Assembly (NCBI RefSeq): GCF_017744695.1 | Contig: NZ_JAGIAS010000001.1 | Span: 835,013-899,012 of the forward strand | From: Dyadobacter sp. | GTDB taxonomy: Bacteria > Bacteroidota > Bacteroidia > Cytophagales > Spirosomataceae | DNA: 64,000 nt | Direction of reading: 5' to 3' | Shown: in pieces, positions 44,847 through 53,930 of the stretch | How the letters are laid out: the number at the start of each line of letters is the position of its first letter | How positions within the stretch are numbered: the stretch's first letter is position 1 | The notes under the pieces: model-generated | The model's input: only the letters and a program-made list of their open reading frames with translations | Database searches by the model: none | What the model was told of the DNA's origin: nothing | Made by a program: the position numbers and the translations under genes

Positions 44847-45350
44847 GCTTTCTCTACCCGCCCCTCCTCCCTCTTCCGCCAATAATTAGCCAAAATCGCC
44901 CCTGAAATATTCATCCACGGACTAAACACCGCAGAGGCCTTGTCCGGACGGAGTAGCCTACTTATCCGGTAGTCAAAGAAATACCCAGCCGAATTGTGCG
45001 CGATAGACACGAAAAAGAGCAGAAGCCGACTTGCAAAAGATTATCACGCCCAGCGGCAGTGGTAAGGGTAGTGAAATAGATGAAAGTCGTGGATCAATGC
45101 GGCCCCGATGGTTACAATAACGATCTTGATGATTTCCATGATCATATCGAAAAAGCGGATAGGAGTAAGCCTCCCGGCGAGGATTTTCATCAGAAACGGC
45201 GTCAAAAACGGTGCCGCAAGTGTGGTCATAGCGGTCACGACCACAGAAAACACCAGGTTAGCCCTGGCGATGTAATACATTACATTGGAAGCCAATCCGC
45301 CCGAACAAGAACCCAACAGAATAATGAAACGGCCGGATCGGCCATCGGCT
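44826..45350 (-). pseudogene. Broken bile acid:sodium (BASS) symporter gene
   Basis: Minus-strand pieces match the BASS family in order. The first reads FIILLGSCSGGLASNVMYYI then ARANLVFSVVVTAMTTLAAPFLTPFLMK (45330 to 45100). It passes via a frameshift into NLLQVGFCSFFVSIAHNSAG and YFFDYRISRLLRPDKASA (45030 to 44935). The conserved 'RTVAIEVGMQN' segment is then deleted and the frame jumps to VFSPWMNISGAILANYWRK. The N-terminal third is missing. The original gene was a sodium-coupled carboxylate-type transporter. No recognisable coding sequence fills 45351-45500. Confidence 0.8.
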
Positions 45351-45528
45351 GATCAACGCGGAGCGCAGGCACCGACGACAGCGCGGCGGCAGCCTCCACG
45401 GCCCTGCCTGTGGACGAGTACGTTACCAGAATTACTATCTCTGCGGTGAAGCGAAACGAAGTTTCCTTTCGTTTAACATTCTAATTGTCTCAAAATTCAA
45501 CCCAATAGTCCCACGACGCAAAGACAAA

Positions 45529-45556
45529 AAAAGACCGGACATGATCCGGTCTTTTT
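45529..45556. terminator. Bidirectional intrinsic terminator
   Basis: AAAAAGACCGGA and TCCGGTCTTTTT form a 12-bp stem around CATGA, with A-rich and T-rich flanks on the two sides. It lies 36 bases beyond the stop of the minus-strand DUF5060-type gene, where it ends the kinase-enzyme operon, and would also stop plus-strand transcription. Confidence 0.85.
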
Positions 45557-45591
45557 AATCCTTTACTATCTATGTTAACCAATCAAAGTCT

Positions 45592-47193
45592 TTATCGGCC
45601 CCGGTACTCTTTAATCCGCAGCGCCAGGTAGGGCGCCATAGGCAAACGGATCGATGTTCTTTTCTTGTCGTAAATCCTGTAATCGGTAGCCTCGCCGATC
45701 TCGAAAACCTCCGGGCGCTCATCGATCGTCATATTCCAGGTATCGATTACTTCCACTTTAAACTTCTTTCCCGTCTTTGGCCCTCCTTTGCGCGGAAGGC
45801 TGAATTCCCACTCCGGCTGCATATTCTTGCCCAGATACACGAGGTAATAGGTGCTATCAGCACGCGAAGTATGATGATCCTTCCACGGATCCGCCAATTC
45901 CAGCGGCCCCGGCGCCTCTTCGAGTATCTTTCTAAGGAAACCGATCCGGGCTGGACTGCTGCCGATCAGCCGGCCGCCTTTGGCCCAAAAAATCGTATCG
46001 CCCGCATTCATGTACGTCTCCCCGTGCGTCACATACGTACCCGCGATCACGCCCTGCCAGAAGGCCTCGGTCATTTCCTCGCCGCTCAAATGTCCCCAGC
46101 GCTGCTGCAAATCCCCTTCATAGCAGACCTCATCGTACACCATCGGTTTGAAAAACACATCCCTCAACAGCGTCGCGCGGCCGAAATCCTCCACCGTCGA
46201 GCCATTCTGGATACTGACGTGCGTAAACTCCGGCTTCCAGTTGTCGTAATAAACACTCCCATTGTGGATCGAACAAAGATGACCATAGGGATCTGCATCC
46301 ACCACCGCTTTGGTATAAATGTCCCAGTCGGCCCGGGGCTTCGTTTTGATATAATCGAATTCGTTAGCCATTGACCACCATACATTCCGGAACGACGCCA
46401 GACGGGCCGTCAGGTACCGGATGTATTTCAGGTCATTCTCTTTACCAAGACTGTCAAATCCCCAATGACCCTTATCATACGGATGGAAAACAATGATATC
46501 AGCTTCAATACCCAATTTTTTCAGATCATCGATCCGTTTTTCCAGATGCTGAAAAAAGACCGGCTCGAACCGCGAGAAGTCCCACTCAAATTTCGGTTTA
46601 CCTTTCGCACCCGTTGTTTCCGATTTTTTCACAAAAGGATAGTAAGGCGGCTCGTTCTCGACATGGGAGTAATATTTCGGAAACACACACATTCTGACCT
46701 TGTTAAAAGGGCCATTTGCAAGCGTTTTTAAGGTAATTTCCTCCAAACCTTCGGGCTGGTGTGTCCATGCATACAAGGTAGTCCCGAAAGGATAGTACCG
46801 CTTACCATCGGCATATTTGAAATGATAGGTATCGGCTACCTGCACGGGGCCGTGATTGTCCCCGGCGGGTTCCACGCAAGAGAATACCCCGGTTTTCCCG
46901 TTCAACAATTTACTGGTGCTGATTGTCTTATATTTCCATTCTCCGGTTTTTTGGGGCATGAAACGTATTTTATATTGACCGTTTCCGTCGTAGAACCCAT
47001 CCACCTTGATTTTTTCCGTCTCGTTCGAAAACTCGGCAGACAAGCTGACGTCATCAAATGGATTACCGGTTTGCGGCCCGGCAAGCGTAACCTCAAACCG
47101 CTCCCATCGCTCTACGCGCGCCCCTGCCCGATCCTGCCCGAAAACGGAAAGCGAACACCAGAAAAGTAAACCTACTAAACAAGCAAACCTCAT
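45592..47193 (-). CDS. DUF5060/DUF4038-type putative glycoside hydrolase
   Basis: The ATG at 47193 (MRFACLVGLLFWCSLSVFG) is preferred to the TTG two codons earlier. The 533-residue exported protein has an N-terminal DUF5060 beta-sandwich (VERWERFEVTLAG..GNPFDDVSLSAEFSN), a TIM barrel (RYYPFGTTLYAWTHQ, NKVRMCVFPKYYSH, VWWSMANEFDYIK, VYDEVCYEGD) and a C-terminal DUF5605-like sandwich. The ANE and DE segments likely hold the catalytic acids. The barrel is related to GH140. It starts 2 bases after the FGGY kinase stop, so enzyme and kinase are one operon; substrate unknown. Confidence 0.85.
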   Translation of the reverse strand: MRFACLVGLLFWCSLSVFGQDRAGARVERWERFEVTLAGPQTGNPFDDVSLSAEFSNETEKIKVDGFYDGNGQYKIRFMPQKTGEWKYKTISTSKLLNGKTGVFSCVEPAGDNHGPVQVADTYHFKYADGKRYYPFGTTLYAWTHQPEGLEEITLKTLANGPFNKVRMCVFPKYYSHVENEPPYYPFVKKSETTGAKGKPKFEWDFSRFEPVFFQHLEKRIDDLKKLGIEADIIVFHPYDKGHWGFDSLGKENDLKYIRYLTARLASFRNVWWSMANEFDYIKTKPRADWDIYTKAVVDADPYGHLCSIHNGSVYYDNWKPEFTHVSIQNGSTVEDFGRATLLRDVFFKPMVYDEVCYEGDLQQRWGHLSGEEMTEAFWQGVIAGTYVTHGETYMNAGDTIFWAKGGRLIGSSPARIGFLRKILEEAPGPLELADPWKDHHTSRADSTYYLVYLGKNMQPEWEFSLPRKGGPKTGKKFKVEVIDTWNMTIDERPEVFEIGEATDYRIYDKKRTSIRLPMAPYLALRIKEYRGR

Positions 47194-47195
47194 GA

Positions 47196-48707
47196 TCAAT
47201 GTGTTATAGAAACCTGCGATACACTTCCGACAGCCTCTTGCCAGCCACGATAGCTTGCTTTTACTGCCTCGTTTGCTGCGTCGGGGGGTATTGCCGAATG
47301 GCCCGCACTTAATTTTTGCAAATAGTCGATATCAGGATAAACACCTGCGTACAAACCCGAAAGATAAGCCGCGCCCAAAGCCGAAACTTCCGGAAACCCA
47401 AGGTTTACGACGGGCTTGCCGAGCAAATCAGCCAACATTTGTACGACGAAAGAATTGGAAGTCAACCCTCCGTCTATTTTCAATTCCTGCAGCGCAACGC
47501 CCGTATCCGATTCCATCGCCACGATTACGTCCATGATCTGAAACGGAATGGACTCCAGCGCCGCCCGCACGATATGATTTTTATTTGAATTGAATGTCAG
47601 ACCTGTGATGGATGCTTTCCGGCTCATATCCCAATACGGGGCACCTAGTCCGCTGAACGCCGGAACAAGGTAAACTCCTCCGCTATCCGTCACCGACCGA
47701 GCCATGAGCTCCGTTTCCCGTACGTCACTAAACAGGCCGAGATGCGTTTTAAGCCACTCGATCGTTGCTCCGCAGGTCACAATCACGCCTTCCAGCGCGT
47801 ACTCTACCCTATTGCCAGCGCTCCAACCAATGGTCGTCACCATACCCAGCTGTGAAGACTTCGGTTCGGGACCTATATTCATCAGGATCGAAGAACCTGT
47901 GCCCAATGTAGCTTTGGCAATCCCGGGGCCAAAGCAGCCTTCCCCGAAAGCCGCCGCGTGCGAATCACCGATCATCGCTGTGACCGGTATGAGTGCAGAC
48001 AACATGCCTCCAAAGTCCGTTTCCCCGAAATGCGAAGAAGAAGCTTGTATCTCAGGCAAATGCAATCCATCCAACCCGAATGACTGCAATAACTCATCAT
48101 CCCACGACAGCGTTTCTAAGTTAAAGAACAGCGTGCGTGATGCATTGCTGTGATCGGTGAGATAGGCCGCGCCCCCGGTCAGCTTATAGAGCAACCAGGT
48201 ATCTATCGTCCCGAAAAACGCATTACCCTGTGCAATGGCCTTTTTTACATTTTCATTGTAGAGGTTCAGCCAGATTACCTTCGACCCGGAAAAATAGGGA
48301 TCAGCAAGCAGCCCTGTCTTCTCCCGGATCATTCCTTCCAGTCCCGCCGCCCGCAATTGCTCGCATACCGCTGTCGACCGTTTGCATTGCCATACTACCG
48401 CATTGTGCAGTGGTTTCCCATCCCGATCCCAAAGCACAAATGTCTCCCGCTGGTTGGAAACGCCGCACGAACGGATATCCTCTATACGTCCGTCTTTCGA
48501 CGTAAAATCGGCGAGGCACTGAGCCACTGAGGCCAGTACGTTCTCATAAATCTCCTGCGGGTCCTGCTCCACCAGACCACCGTCGAGGTACATGGTGTGC
48601 AGGGGCTCGCTACCCCGCGCCACCACTTTTCCTTTTTCGTTAAATATGACGGTTTTAGTACTGCTCGTACCCTGATCGATCGCCAGCACAAATGGGCCGT
48701 TCAACAT
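47196..48707 (-). CDS. FGGY-family carbohydrate kinase, glycerol-kinase-like
   Basis: A 503-residue cytoplasmic kinase. IDQGTSSTKTVIFNEKG (residues 10-26) is the phosphate-1 motif, CGVSNQRETFVLWDRDG and LVPAFSGLGAPYWD are typical of the glycerol kinase branch of the FGGY family, and LKIDGGLTSNSFVVQMLADLLG is the adenosine motif. No glpF or glpD is nearby; instead it is coupled to a secreted DUF5060/DUF4038 enzyme within a GH140 region. It may therefore phosphorylate the sugar of this locus (D-apulose is proposed), though glycerol kinase activity cannot be ruled out. Confidence 0.88.
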   Translation of the reverse strand: MLNGPFVLAIDQGTSSTKTVIFNEKGKVVARGSEPLHTMYLDGGLVEQDPQEIYENVLASVAQCLADFTSKDGRIEDIRSCGVSNQRETFVLWDRDGKPLHNAVVWQCKRSTAVCEQLRAAGLEGMIREKTGLLADPYFSGSKVIWLNLYNENVKKAIAQGNAFFGTIDTWLLYKLTGGAAYLTDHSNASRTLFFNLETLSWDDELLQSFGLDGLHLPEIQASSSHFGETDFGGMLSALIPVTAMIGDSHAAAFGEGCFGPGIAKATLGTGSSILMNIGPEPKSSQLGMVTTIGWSAGNRVEYALEGVIVTCGATIEWLKTHLGLFSDVRETELMARSVTDSGGVYLVPAFSGLGAPYWDMSRKASITGLTFNSNKNHIVRAALESIPFQIMDVIVAMESDTGVALQELKIDGGLTSNSFVVQMLADLLGKPVVNLGFPEVSALGAAYLSGLYAGVYPDIDYLQKLSAGHSAIPPDAANEAVKASYRGWQEAVGSVSQVSITH

Positions 48708-48837
48708 TCCGGAAGCATTGTTTTGAACTTGTTAAACCATTCCTTATTCATTAAAACAAAGAAAAGAAAAACAATCGAAAACAAAGCTAAAAAATATTGA
48801 TTTATTTATGTAATATATTGCCTTGGATGCAATTTTC

Positions 48838-49146
48838 TTAGTGTGAGTTCACCAATCGAAACCTGGACACAATACTTTTCATTGCGACCACGATCATCAT
48901 CAGGCCACCAAGAACAAGAAATCCCAAATCTGTCTTCAAATCAGGGCGGCAAATTGTAGCGTCAAACGACATGCAGACTATTTTTACCGCAGAGCAAATT
49001 GCGATGAAGTCAAAGAAAATGATAGCAACTTCCCGCTCCTGCAAATCCTGAATACCTTTCCTAATTGCAGCAAAAACTATATATGACAAACAGCCAATTA
49101 AACTAATAGCCATCGAAATGACATACTGGTTGAAATACTTTTCCAT
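48838..49146 (-). CDS. Small membrane protein of unknown function
   Basis: A 102-residue protein with three hydrophobic segments (YVISMAISLIGCLSYIVFAA, VAIIFFDFIAICSAVKIVCM, LGFLVLGGLMMIVVAMKSIV), so a three-helix inner membrane protein is expected. No family is recognised. Codon use and the lower GC content differ somewhat from the flanking enzymes. It is followed by another small gene on the same strand. Confidence 0.55.
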   Translation of the reverse strand: MEKYFNQYVISMAISLIGCLSYIVFAAIRKGIQDLQEREVAIIFFDFIAICSAVKIVCMSFDATICRPDLKTDLGFLVLGGLMMIVVAMKSIVSRFRLVNSH

Positions 49147-49176
49147 ACAATCACTAAATGGTGCTAATGATTGTAT

Positions 49177-49395
49177 TTAATGACAAATTGTTCTCTTCGC
49201 TCGATCTTTAAGCGGTGTGGTATCCTTGTCTTTAACAAGCGTGTCTGCCTTCTTATCAAACCAGAAACCAAGACCTGCCCCAACGGCAAAGCCTGCAATC
49301 GCGCCTACCGGACCAAGAAGTGTCCCGAAACTGCCGATGGCCGTTCCAAAGATGAGTGGGGTAGCGAGTTCGTTTTTTTCTACATTCGTATTCAT
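49177..49395 (-). CDS. Small glycine-zipper protein
   Basis: From the ATG at 49395 (MNTNVEKNELATPLIFG) the product is 72 residues. Its centre is a glycine-rich hydrophobic stretch, GTAIGSFGTLLGPVGAIAGFAVGAGLGFWFDKK, a glycine zipper that may insert in or associate with membranes. The C-terminus is charged (KADTLVKDKDTTPLKDRAKR). No family is recognised. Confidence 0.5.
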   Translation of the reverse strand: MNTNVEKNELATPLIFGTAIGSFGTLLGPVGAIAGFAVGAGLGFWFDKKADTLVKDKDTTPLKDRAKRTICH

Positions 49396-49514
49396 GACTT
49401 CAGTGCGTGGTTTAAAGTTCGACAAAAGATTTACTTAATGCCAAAGCTAGCACTATTCCAAAGCCATACCAAGCAACAAATCCAATTTAAACGATTATAA
49501 GCGTTTGCAATCAT

Positions 49515-51860
49515 TTAAAACCGGCTATACCCACATTTAGAGCAGATTACATCATTTCTCCGACGCTCCGGCATCACTTTCAGCTGCACCATTCTGCCCC
49601 CTTTCCATTCCCCTTCTACCACCGTATTCTTTGGTGCGTGGAGCTTGAACTGTACATCCCAGTCGTCGGGCCAGGCGGGTAGAAGATAAATGGAATCGCC
49701 GGATGTTTGCATGAGCATTTCCTGCAAGCCGATCATCCCGGAACCTCCCCAGTTATGATCAGGCACCCAGTCGTGCCCGGGTCCCCAGAATGCCGGGAAG
49801 CGCCGACCGGAGTCCTGTAATTTTTTAATGGTCAATGCGGCCGCCTCTTCGGTAAGACCAAGGCGTGCACAAAAGATGTTATCCTGGTGCCAGCTGGTGT
49901 GATTGCGGTTCCTGATGGCTTCGGTGTCGTATTTCCAGGTATTGACGGCCGTTTCCAGGTCGGGCTTGCCGATGCCGTAAATGCCGTACGGAAACACCGG
50001 GTACAATTGAGGGATCTCCGTATTCTGAATGCGTTCCCAGGCTTTCGCAGGCGCGATTGTGCGATGGCCCTGCATTTCACGGAAACTTAACGGCGGGATC
50101 CGGTTCAATATCTCCTTCCAGTACTTGCGTTGCGCTTCGCTACCGTACTGCGAAGGCAACACGAGCATTCGTTGCAGCACCGTTTGGAGACCTGCCACGG
50201 TAGTCGTGGAATTATAGGCCATTTTATAGGTTTCGGCCGCACTGCCCGGGAAAAGCACAAGATGTCCGCTCTGATCCAGCTTTGCGGCACTGCGTCGCGC
50301 CGCCAGGTATTGGTAATGTTCATCGAAAAAGACTACGCAACTTTCGATCAGTGGAAGGTACCGGGTAATATCCGCACCTGTAAAGTGCTGCTGGTCCAGG
50401 ATCATCAAGCAAAACTCCAGCGAAGTATCCCAAAGGTATTCCAGCCATTTATTATACTCTAGTCCCGGATCGTACCCAGCCGGGCGCTTTGAGGAATATT
50501 CCGCATAATTGGGCAGACCGAAATTCTCGATTTGCTCGGTAAACGACGCGCCTTTGTGGCCCCAATAATGCCCGGTACGGGTTTCCGCATTGCTTAAAAT
50601 ACGTTGATAGAATTCGAATTGCGGCTTCATCATGTCAAAATCGCCGCTTTTGAGCATAGGCCAGTAAACAAGCCGCTGGTTCTGCGCAGTGAAAATCCCG
50701 CCGCCCCAATTGCGGTGATCCGCAGTGAAGTGGTAGGATGTATCCACCCAAACAGGGTCATAGGTAAACAGCCCGCCGTTGAATTTTGTCGGATAGGTAC
50801 CGAATGCGTTGCATCCAAGCATGTAGCGAAAAAGCTGGTAGTTACGCCCGACCTGCCATACCGGTGAAGCACTATCCTTTTTTCCGACATCCAATGCGAT
50901 ATAGCTCCGCTGCCAATATTGCTTCCACCATTCGAGCGTCTGGGTTCTTGCTGTTTTCGCCTCCGCAGTCGCGCTGGCGACGGTTCCCCAAAGCCCCTTT
51001 TTCCAACCGGAAATATCCTTCTGCTGGTCGGTATGCAAGTAAATACTCAGTTGAACACGGCGTGAAGGCGATTTGCTTTTCAATCCAAAGCCTTTAAACG
51101 GCGCATCCGCGTACCTGCCGGTGGTAATCACCGGATCGGCGATCATATTCCTCCCCGTCATCCAACCACCGTAAGTGAGGCTTCTCAGCGGGTTCCAGAG
51201 TTTCGGTTTGACGGCTTCCAGCTTTTGCTGGCGCACGATCGCATCAAAAATCGTGGAATCCCTGTTCCGGTGGTAAAACAACACACCATCCTTCTCATGC
51301 CTGACGCTATCTGGCCAAACGGCCACTTTCGGTTCCGCCCATTTGTAGGAGCTCGCACTTCTTGCATTCCCTTTCAGCTCAGCCGGCTCCGTTCGCCAGC
51401 TTTCGTACCATGCTTGCGCGGAAACCGGGCTGCTGCCATCGATATCCACGTGCACCACCGGTCTGAAAACATCCACCCAGACCTTCACAACGACACTCAG
51501 TTTTCCTTTTTTTCCTGAAACTTCCACATTGCCCTCATGCAACTTTAACTCCTGCTGAAAACCGTCCCCCGCGTCGAAAGGATTCGGAGAAAGTCTCACA
51601 CGCACGCGCCCGAGCTTGGGAAACACATTATTTTCATCAAAAACGCCGCTGCGCGAGATGTAGAACAGCAAATCTCCCTGCTCAACCCACACATTCAACC
51701 CGATATCGCCACCGCCGCAGGGCATCGATTCGCCTGAGTTCGCGCTCTGGCTCGTCCATTTCAAATTGTACTGTTCCGGCGAAAAGACCTGCGCAGCAAC
51801 CGACAAGACATTGCAAACCAGGAACAAAATCAGTATGGACCGGCAGAAGCGATAATGCAT
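49515..51860 (-). CDS. DUF5703 / six-hairpin glycosidase-like secreted protein
   Basis: A 781-residue exported protein (signal peptide ending SVAAQ). The N-terminal sandwich begins YNLKWTSQSANSGESMPCGGGDIGLNVWVE, the DUF5703 signature, and continues LLFYISRSGVFDENN. The central and C-terminal parts form an (alpha/alpha)6 six-hairpin domain (HRNWGGGIFTAQNQRLVYWPML, TEQIENFGLPNYAEYS, PGHDWVPDHNWGGSGMIGLQEML), close in style to GH95-type enzymes, followed by a small C-terminal sandwich. Catalytic residues cannot be fixed. It is the last gene of the downstream utilization locus and 21 bases from the isomerase gene. Confidence 0.8.
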   Translation of the reverse strand: MHYRFCRSILILFLVCNVLSVAAQVFSPEQYNLKWTSQSANSGESMPCGGGDIGLNVWVEQGDLLFYISRSGVFDENNVFPKLGRVRVRLSPNPFDAGDGFQQELKLHEGNVEVSGKKGKLSVVVKVWVDVFRPVVHVDIDGSSPVSAQAWYESWRTEPAELKGNARSASSYKWAEPKVAVWPDSVRHEKDGVLFYHRNRDSTIFDAIVRQQKLEAVKPKLWNPLRSLTYGGWMTGRNMIADPVITTGRYADAPFKGFGLKSKSPSRRVQLSIYLHTDQQKDISGWKKGLWGTVASATAEAKTARTQTLEWWKQYWQRSYIALDVGKKDSASPVWQVGRNYQLFRYMLGCNAFGTYPTKFNGGLFTYDPVWVDTSYHFTADHRNWGGGIFTAQNQRLVYWPMLKSGDFDMMKPQFEFYQRILSNAETRTGHYWGHKGASFTEQIENFGLPNYAEYSSKRPAGYDPGLEYNKWLEYLWDTSLEFCLMILDQQHFTGADITRYLPLIESCVVFFDEHYQYLAARRSAAKLDQSGHLVLFPGSAAETYKMAYNSTTTVAGLQTVLQRMLVLPSQYGSEAQRKYWKEILNRIPPLSFREMQGHRTIAPAKAWERIQNTEIPQLYPVFPYGIYGIGKPDLETAVNTWKYDTEAIRNRNHTSWHQDNIFCARLGLTEEAAALTIKKLQDSGRRFPAFWGPGHDWVPDHNWGGSGMIGLQEMLMQTSGDSIYLLPAWPDDWDVQFKLHAPKNTVVEGEWKGGRMVQLKVMPERRRNDVICSKCGYSRF

Positions 51861-51881
51861 AAAATAACAGGATTGGAAAAA

Positions 51882-52799
51882 TCAGGACTGAAAAACGGTT
51901 TTCATAAAAACGGTATTAGCGCTGAAATTACCTTTCACGTCGCGCGGCTTGCTGGCGTCGCGCGAGCGCTCGATTACCAGCCAGCCTTTCCAGCCCATTT
52001 TGTCGAGCGTGGCTTTTACTTTCTTCATATCCAGCCTCGTATTATTTTGGAGCCATACACCGTCTTCGTCGGTACAATGGATTTGGCAAATGCGGTTTTT
52101 ACCCAAAATGCGCAGCTCTTCGCACAAGTCGCGGCCAGCTTTGAGCGGATTGGAGAAATTGAAATAGATCTGAATGTTCTTAGAACCAATTTCTTTGAGT
52201 AATTCCACCTCTCCTTTCGCATCCAGCGCTGTTTCAATCCCGATTATCACACCGGCCTTTTCGGCCATTTTACCCACTGTTTTCAGCCTTTCCACGATCG
52301 CAGGCCTTAGTTCCGGATTTTTAACCAGATCCCCCTGAATACCGAGCGGCAGGAATGCGGTTTTGATGCCCATTTGCCTCATGGTCTCGATGCAATCGCC
52401 CACCATCTTTTCAGCGCCGTCGCGTTTGGCAAAAGACTGTGCATAAAAGCCCGTCATAGCCAGCGAGCAGATTTCCAGGTTCAGCTCTTTGGCTTTGTCA
52501 AGATATTGCTGGCGCACAGCCGGGTCTGCGAGCTTGTTATCGAAGGTCGGCCCGTCGCCCAGGCCGCCCATATCCACTTCCAGGCCGTCCGCTCCGATTT
52601 CACCGGCGAGCGGCAATGCGCTGATTTTCTGCCTTTTCAAAATCATCAGATCGATCACGGCTATCTTATACCGAACTTTTTTCATAGCGCGCATCGCCAT
52701 GCCGGACATATCCATGCGGGACATCTCCAAAGCCCACGACGAAACCGGCAGCACCACCAACCCGGCAGCGCAGATATTCAGGAAATTTCTTCTTTTCAT
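51882..52799 (-). CDS. Exported sugar phosphate isomerase/epimerase-like TIM barrel
   Basis: A 305-residue protein of the AP-endonuclease-2/xylose-isomerase-like TIM barrel family: GEIGADGLEVDMGGLGDGPTF, LEICSLAMTGFYAQSFA, GVIIGIETALDAKGEVELLKEIGSKNIQIYFNFSNP, and CQIHCTDEDGVWLQNN carry the usual Glu, Asp and His metal ligands. The N-terminus MKRRNFLNICAAGLVVLPVSSWA resembles a twin-arginine signal, so it likely acts in the periplasm. Such exported members occur widely in Bacteroidota glycan loci, with unknown substrates. Confidence 0.85.
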   Translation of the reverse strand: MKRRNFLNICAAGLVVLPVSSWALEMSRMDMSGMAMRAMKKVRYKIAVIDLMILKRQKISALPLAGEIGADGLEVDMGGLGDGPTFDNKLADPAVRQQYLDKAKELNLEICSLAMTGFYAQSFAKRDGAEKMVGDCIETMRQMGIKTAFLPLGIQGDLVKNPELRPAIVERLKTVGKMAEKAGVIIGIETALDAKGEVELLKEIGSKNIQIYFNFSNPLKAGRDLCEELRILGKNRICQIHCTDEDGVWLQNNTRLDMKKVKATLDKMGWKGWLVIERSRDASKPRDVKGNFSANTVFMKTVFQS

Positions 52800-52809
52800 G
52801 ATTTCAAAA

Positions 52810-53898
52810 TCAAATAGGCCATTGTTCCTCCACGATCGCCCTGCCTTTGAGCTTCGACGGATCGATTTTCACGTGCTTAATCCGCTGACGACGCCAGGTA
52901 TAAACGATATGCACCATTCCGTCGCCAGTCTGGATCACCGACGGGTAGGAATACTGGCTGATCGGCGAATCTTCCAAAACCAATACCGCTTCCCAGTTTT
53001 TACCGTCCTTTGAAACAGCCACATTCAACGGAGTACGCGATCCTTTCGGCTGACCAACCGGCGGTTTTACGTGATTATACACCAGTAATTGCCGACCGTC
53101 TTTTAAGGTCACGGCGTCGGTGCCGGAGTTATTATTCGGTAAAGTCGAAGGTACCACTTCCGACCACGTCTTGCCTCCGTCCTTCGACCACGATTCTACA
53201 ATCGAGCGGCTCTGGCTGCGGCAAAGGATTTGCATGTCGCCGTTTGCATACGTGAGCAGGCTTGGCTGAATGGCTTTGATCGTCTTCCCGTCGTTCAGCG
53301 GACCTACTTTCCGCCAGGTTTTACCAAAATCGGGTGTCACCTCGAAATGCACACGCCAGCCGCCTTCTCCTTCCGTACTCGACGGGCACCAGAGCTCGCC
53401 ATTCGCCAGCAGAACCGGCTTGTTTTTCACAGGCCCCAAATATCCCTCCTGCAATTCCGTCGGCTTCGACCATGTCTTACCATGGTCTTTGGAGGTGACC
53501 AGAAAGCCCTTCCAGCCCGCTACATTGGGCCCTACTTTGTAAAAAAGCATTAAATCTCCTTTCGGGATCTGGTACAAAACCGGGTTCCAGCACGCATAGC
53601 GCAGCTTTTCGTTCACTATACCATTCGCGACCTCTATGGGCGCGGTCCATTTATTGTTTTCCAAACGGCTGACCCAAATCCCGACGTCCGGATTCCGCTC
53701 TTTGGTCCCGCCAAACCAAGCTGCGACGAGCCCGGAAGGCGTTTCAGCGATGGTAGACGCGTGACTTTCCGGAAATGGCGCCGTTTCGAAAATAAATTCA
53801 TCCACGGTAATGCCGTCTTTAAAATTCTGCGCATTCGCCGACAGCGTCAACGCGCATAAGACACTGCTCAACAGCCATTTTTGTAATGTTTTTCGCAT
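52810..53898 (-). CDS. Sialidase-like (BNR/Asp-box) secreted glycoside hydrolase
   Basis: Start set at the ATG at 53898 (MRKTLQKWLLSSVLCALTLSANAQ); one at 53916 is also possible. The 362-residue protein is a six-bladed sialidase-type propeller with Asp boxes (VTSKDHGKTWSKPT, SKDGGKTWSEVV, SKDGKNWEAV), the FRIP-like early region (FPESHASTIAETPSGLVAAWFGGTKERNPDVGIW) and IVYTWRRQRIKHVKI near the end. The arginines of the classic carboxylate-binding triad are only partly evident, so the sugar need not be sialic acid. Relatives cluster with pectin and rhamnose enzymes. Confidence 0.85.
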   Translation of the reverse strand: MRKTLQKWLLSSVLCALTLSANAQNFKDGITVDEFIFETAPFPESHASTIAETPSGLVAAWFGGTKERNPDVGIWVSRLENNKWTAPIEVANGIVNEKLRYACWNPVLYQIPKGDLMLFYKVGPNVAGWKGFLVTSKDHGKTWSKPTELQEGYLGPVKNKPVLLANGELWCPSSTEGEGGWRVHFEVTPDFGKTWRKVGPLNDGKTIKAIQPSLLTYANGDMQILCRSQSRSIVESWSKDGGKTWSEVVPSTLPNNNSGTDAVTLKDGRQLLVYNHVKPPVGQPKGSRTPLNVAVSKDGKNWEAVLVLEDSPISQYSYPSVIQTGDGMVHIVYTWRRQRIKHVKIDPSKLKGRAIVEEQWPI

Positions 53899-53930
53899 TG
53901 CAAGATTCAAATTCATACGGTAATGCAGGG

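Noticed and set aside
47196-48707. Housekeeping glycerol kinase glpK
   Set aside because: Sequence is glycerol-kinase-like, but no glpF or glpD is near and it is coupled to a glycoside hydrolase; the gene symbol was therefore withheld.
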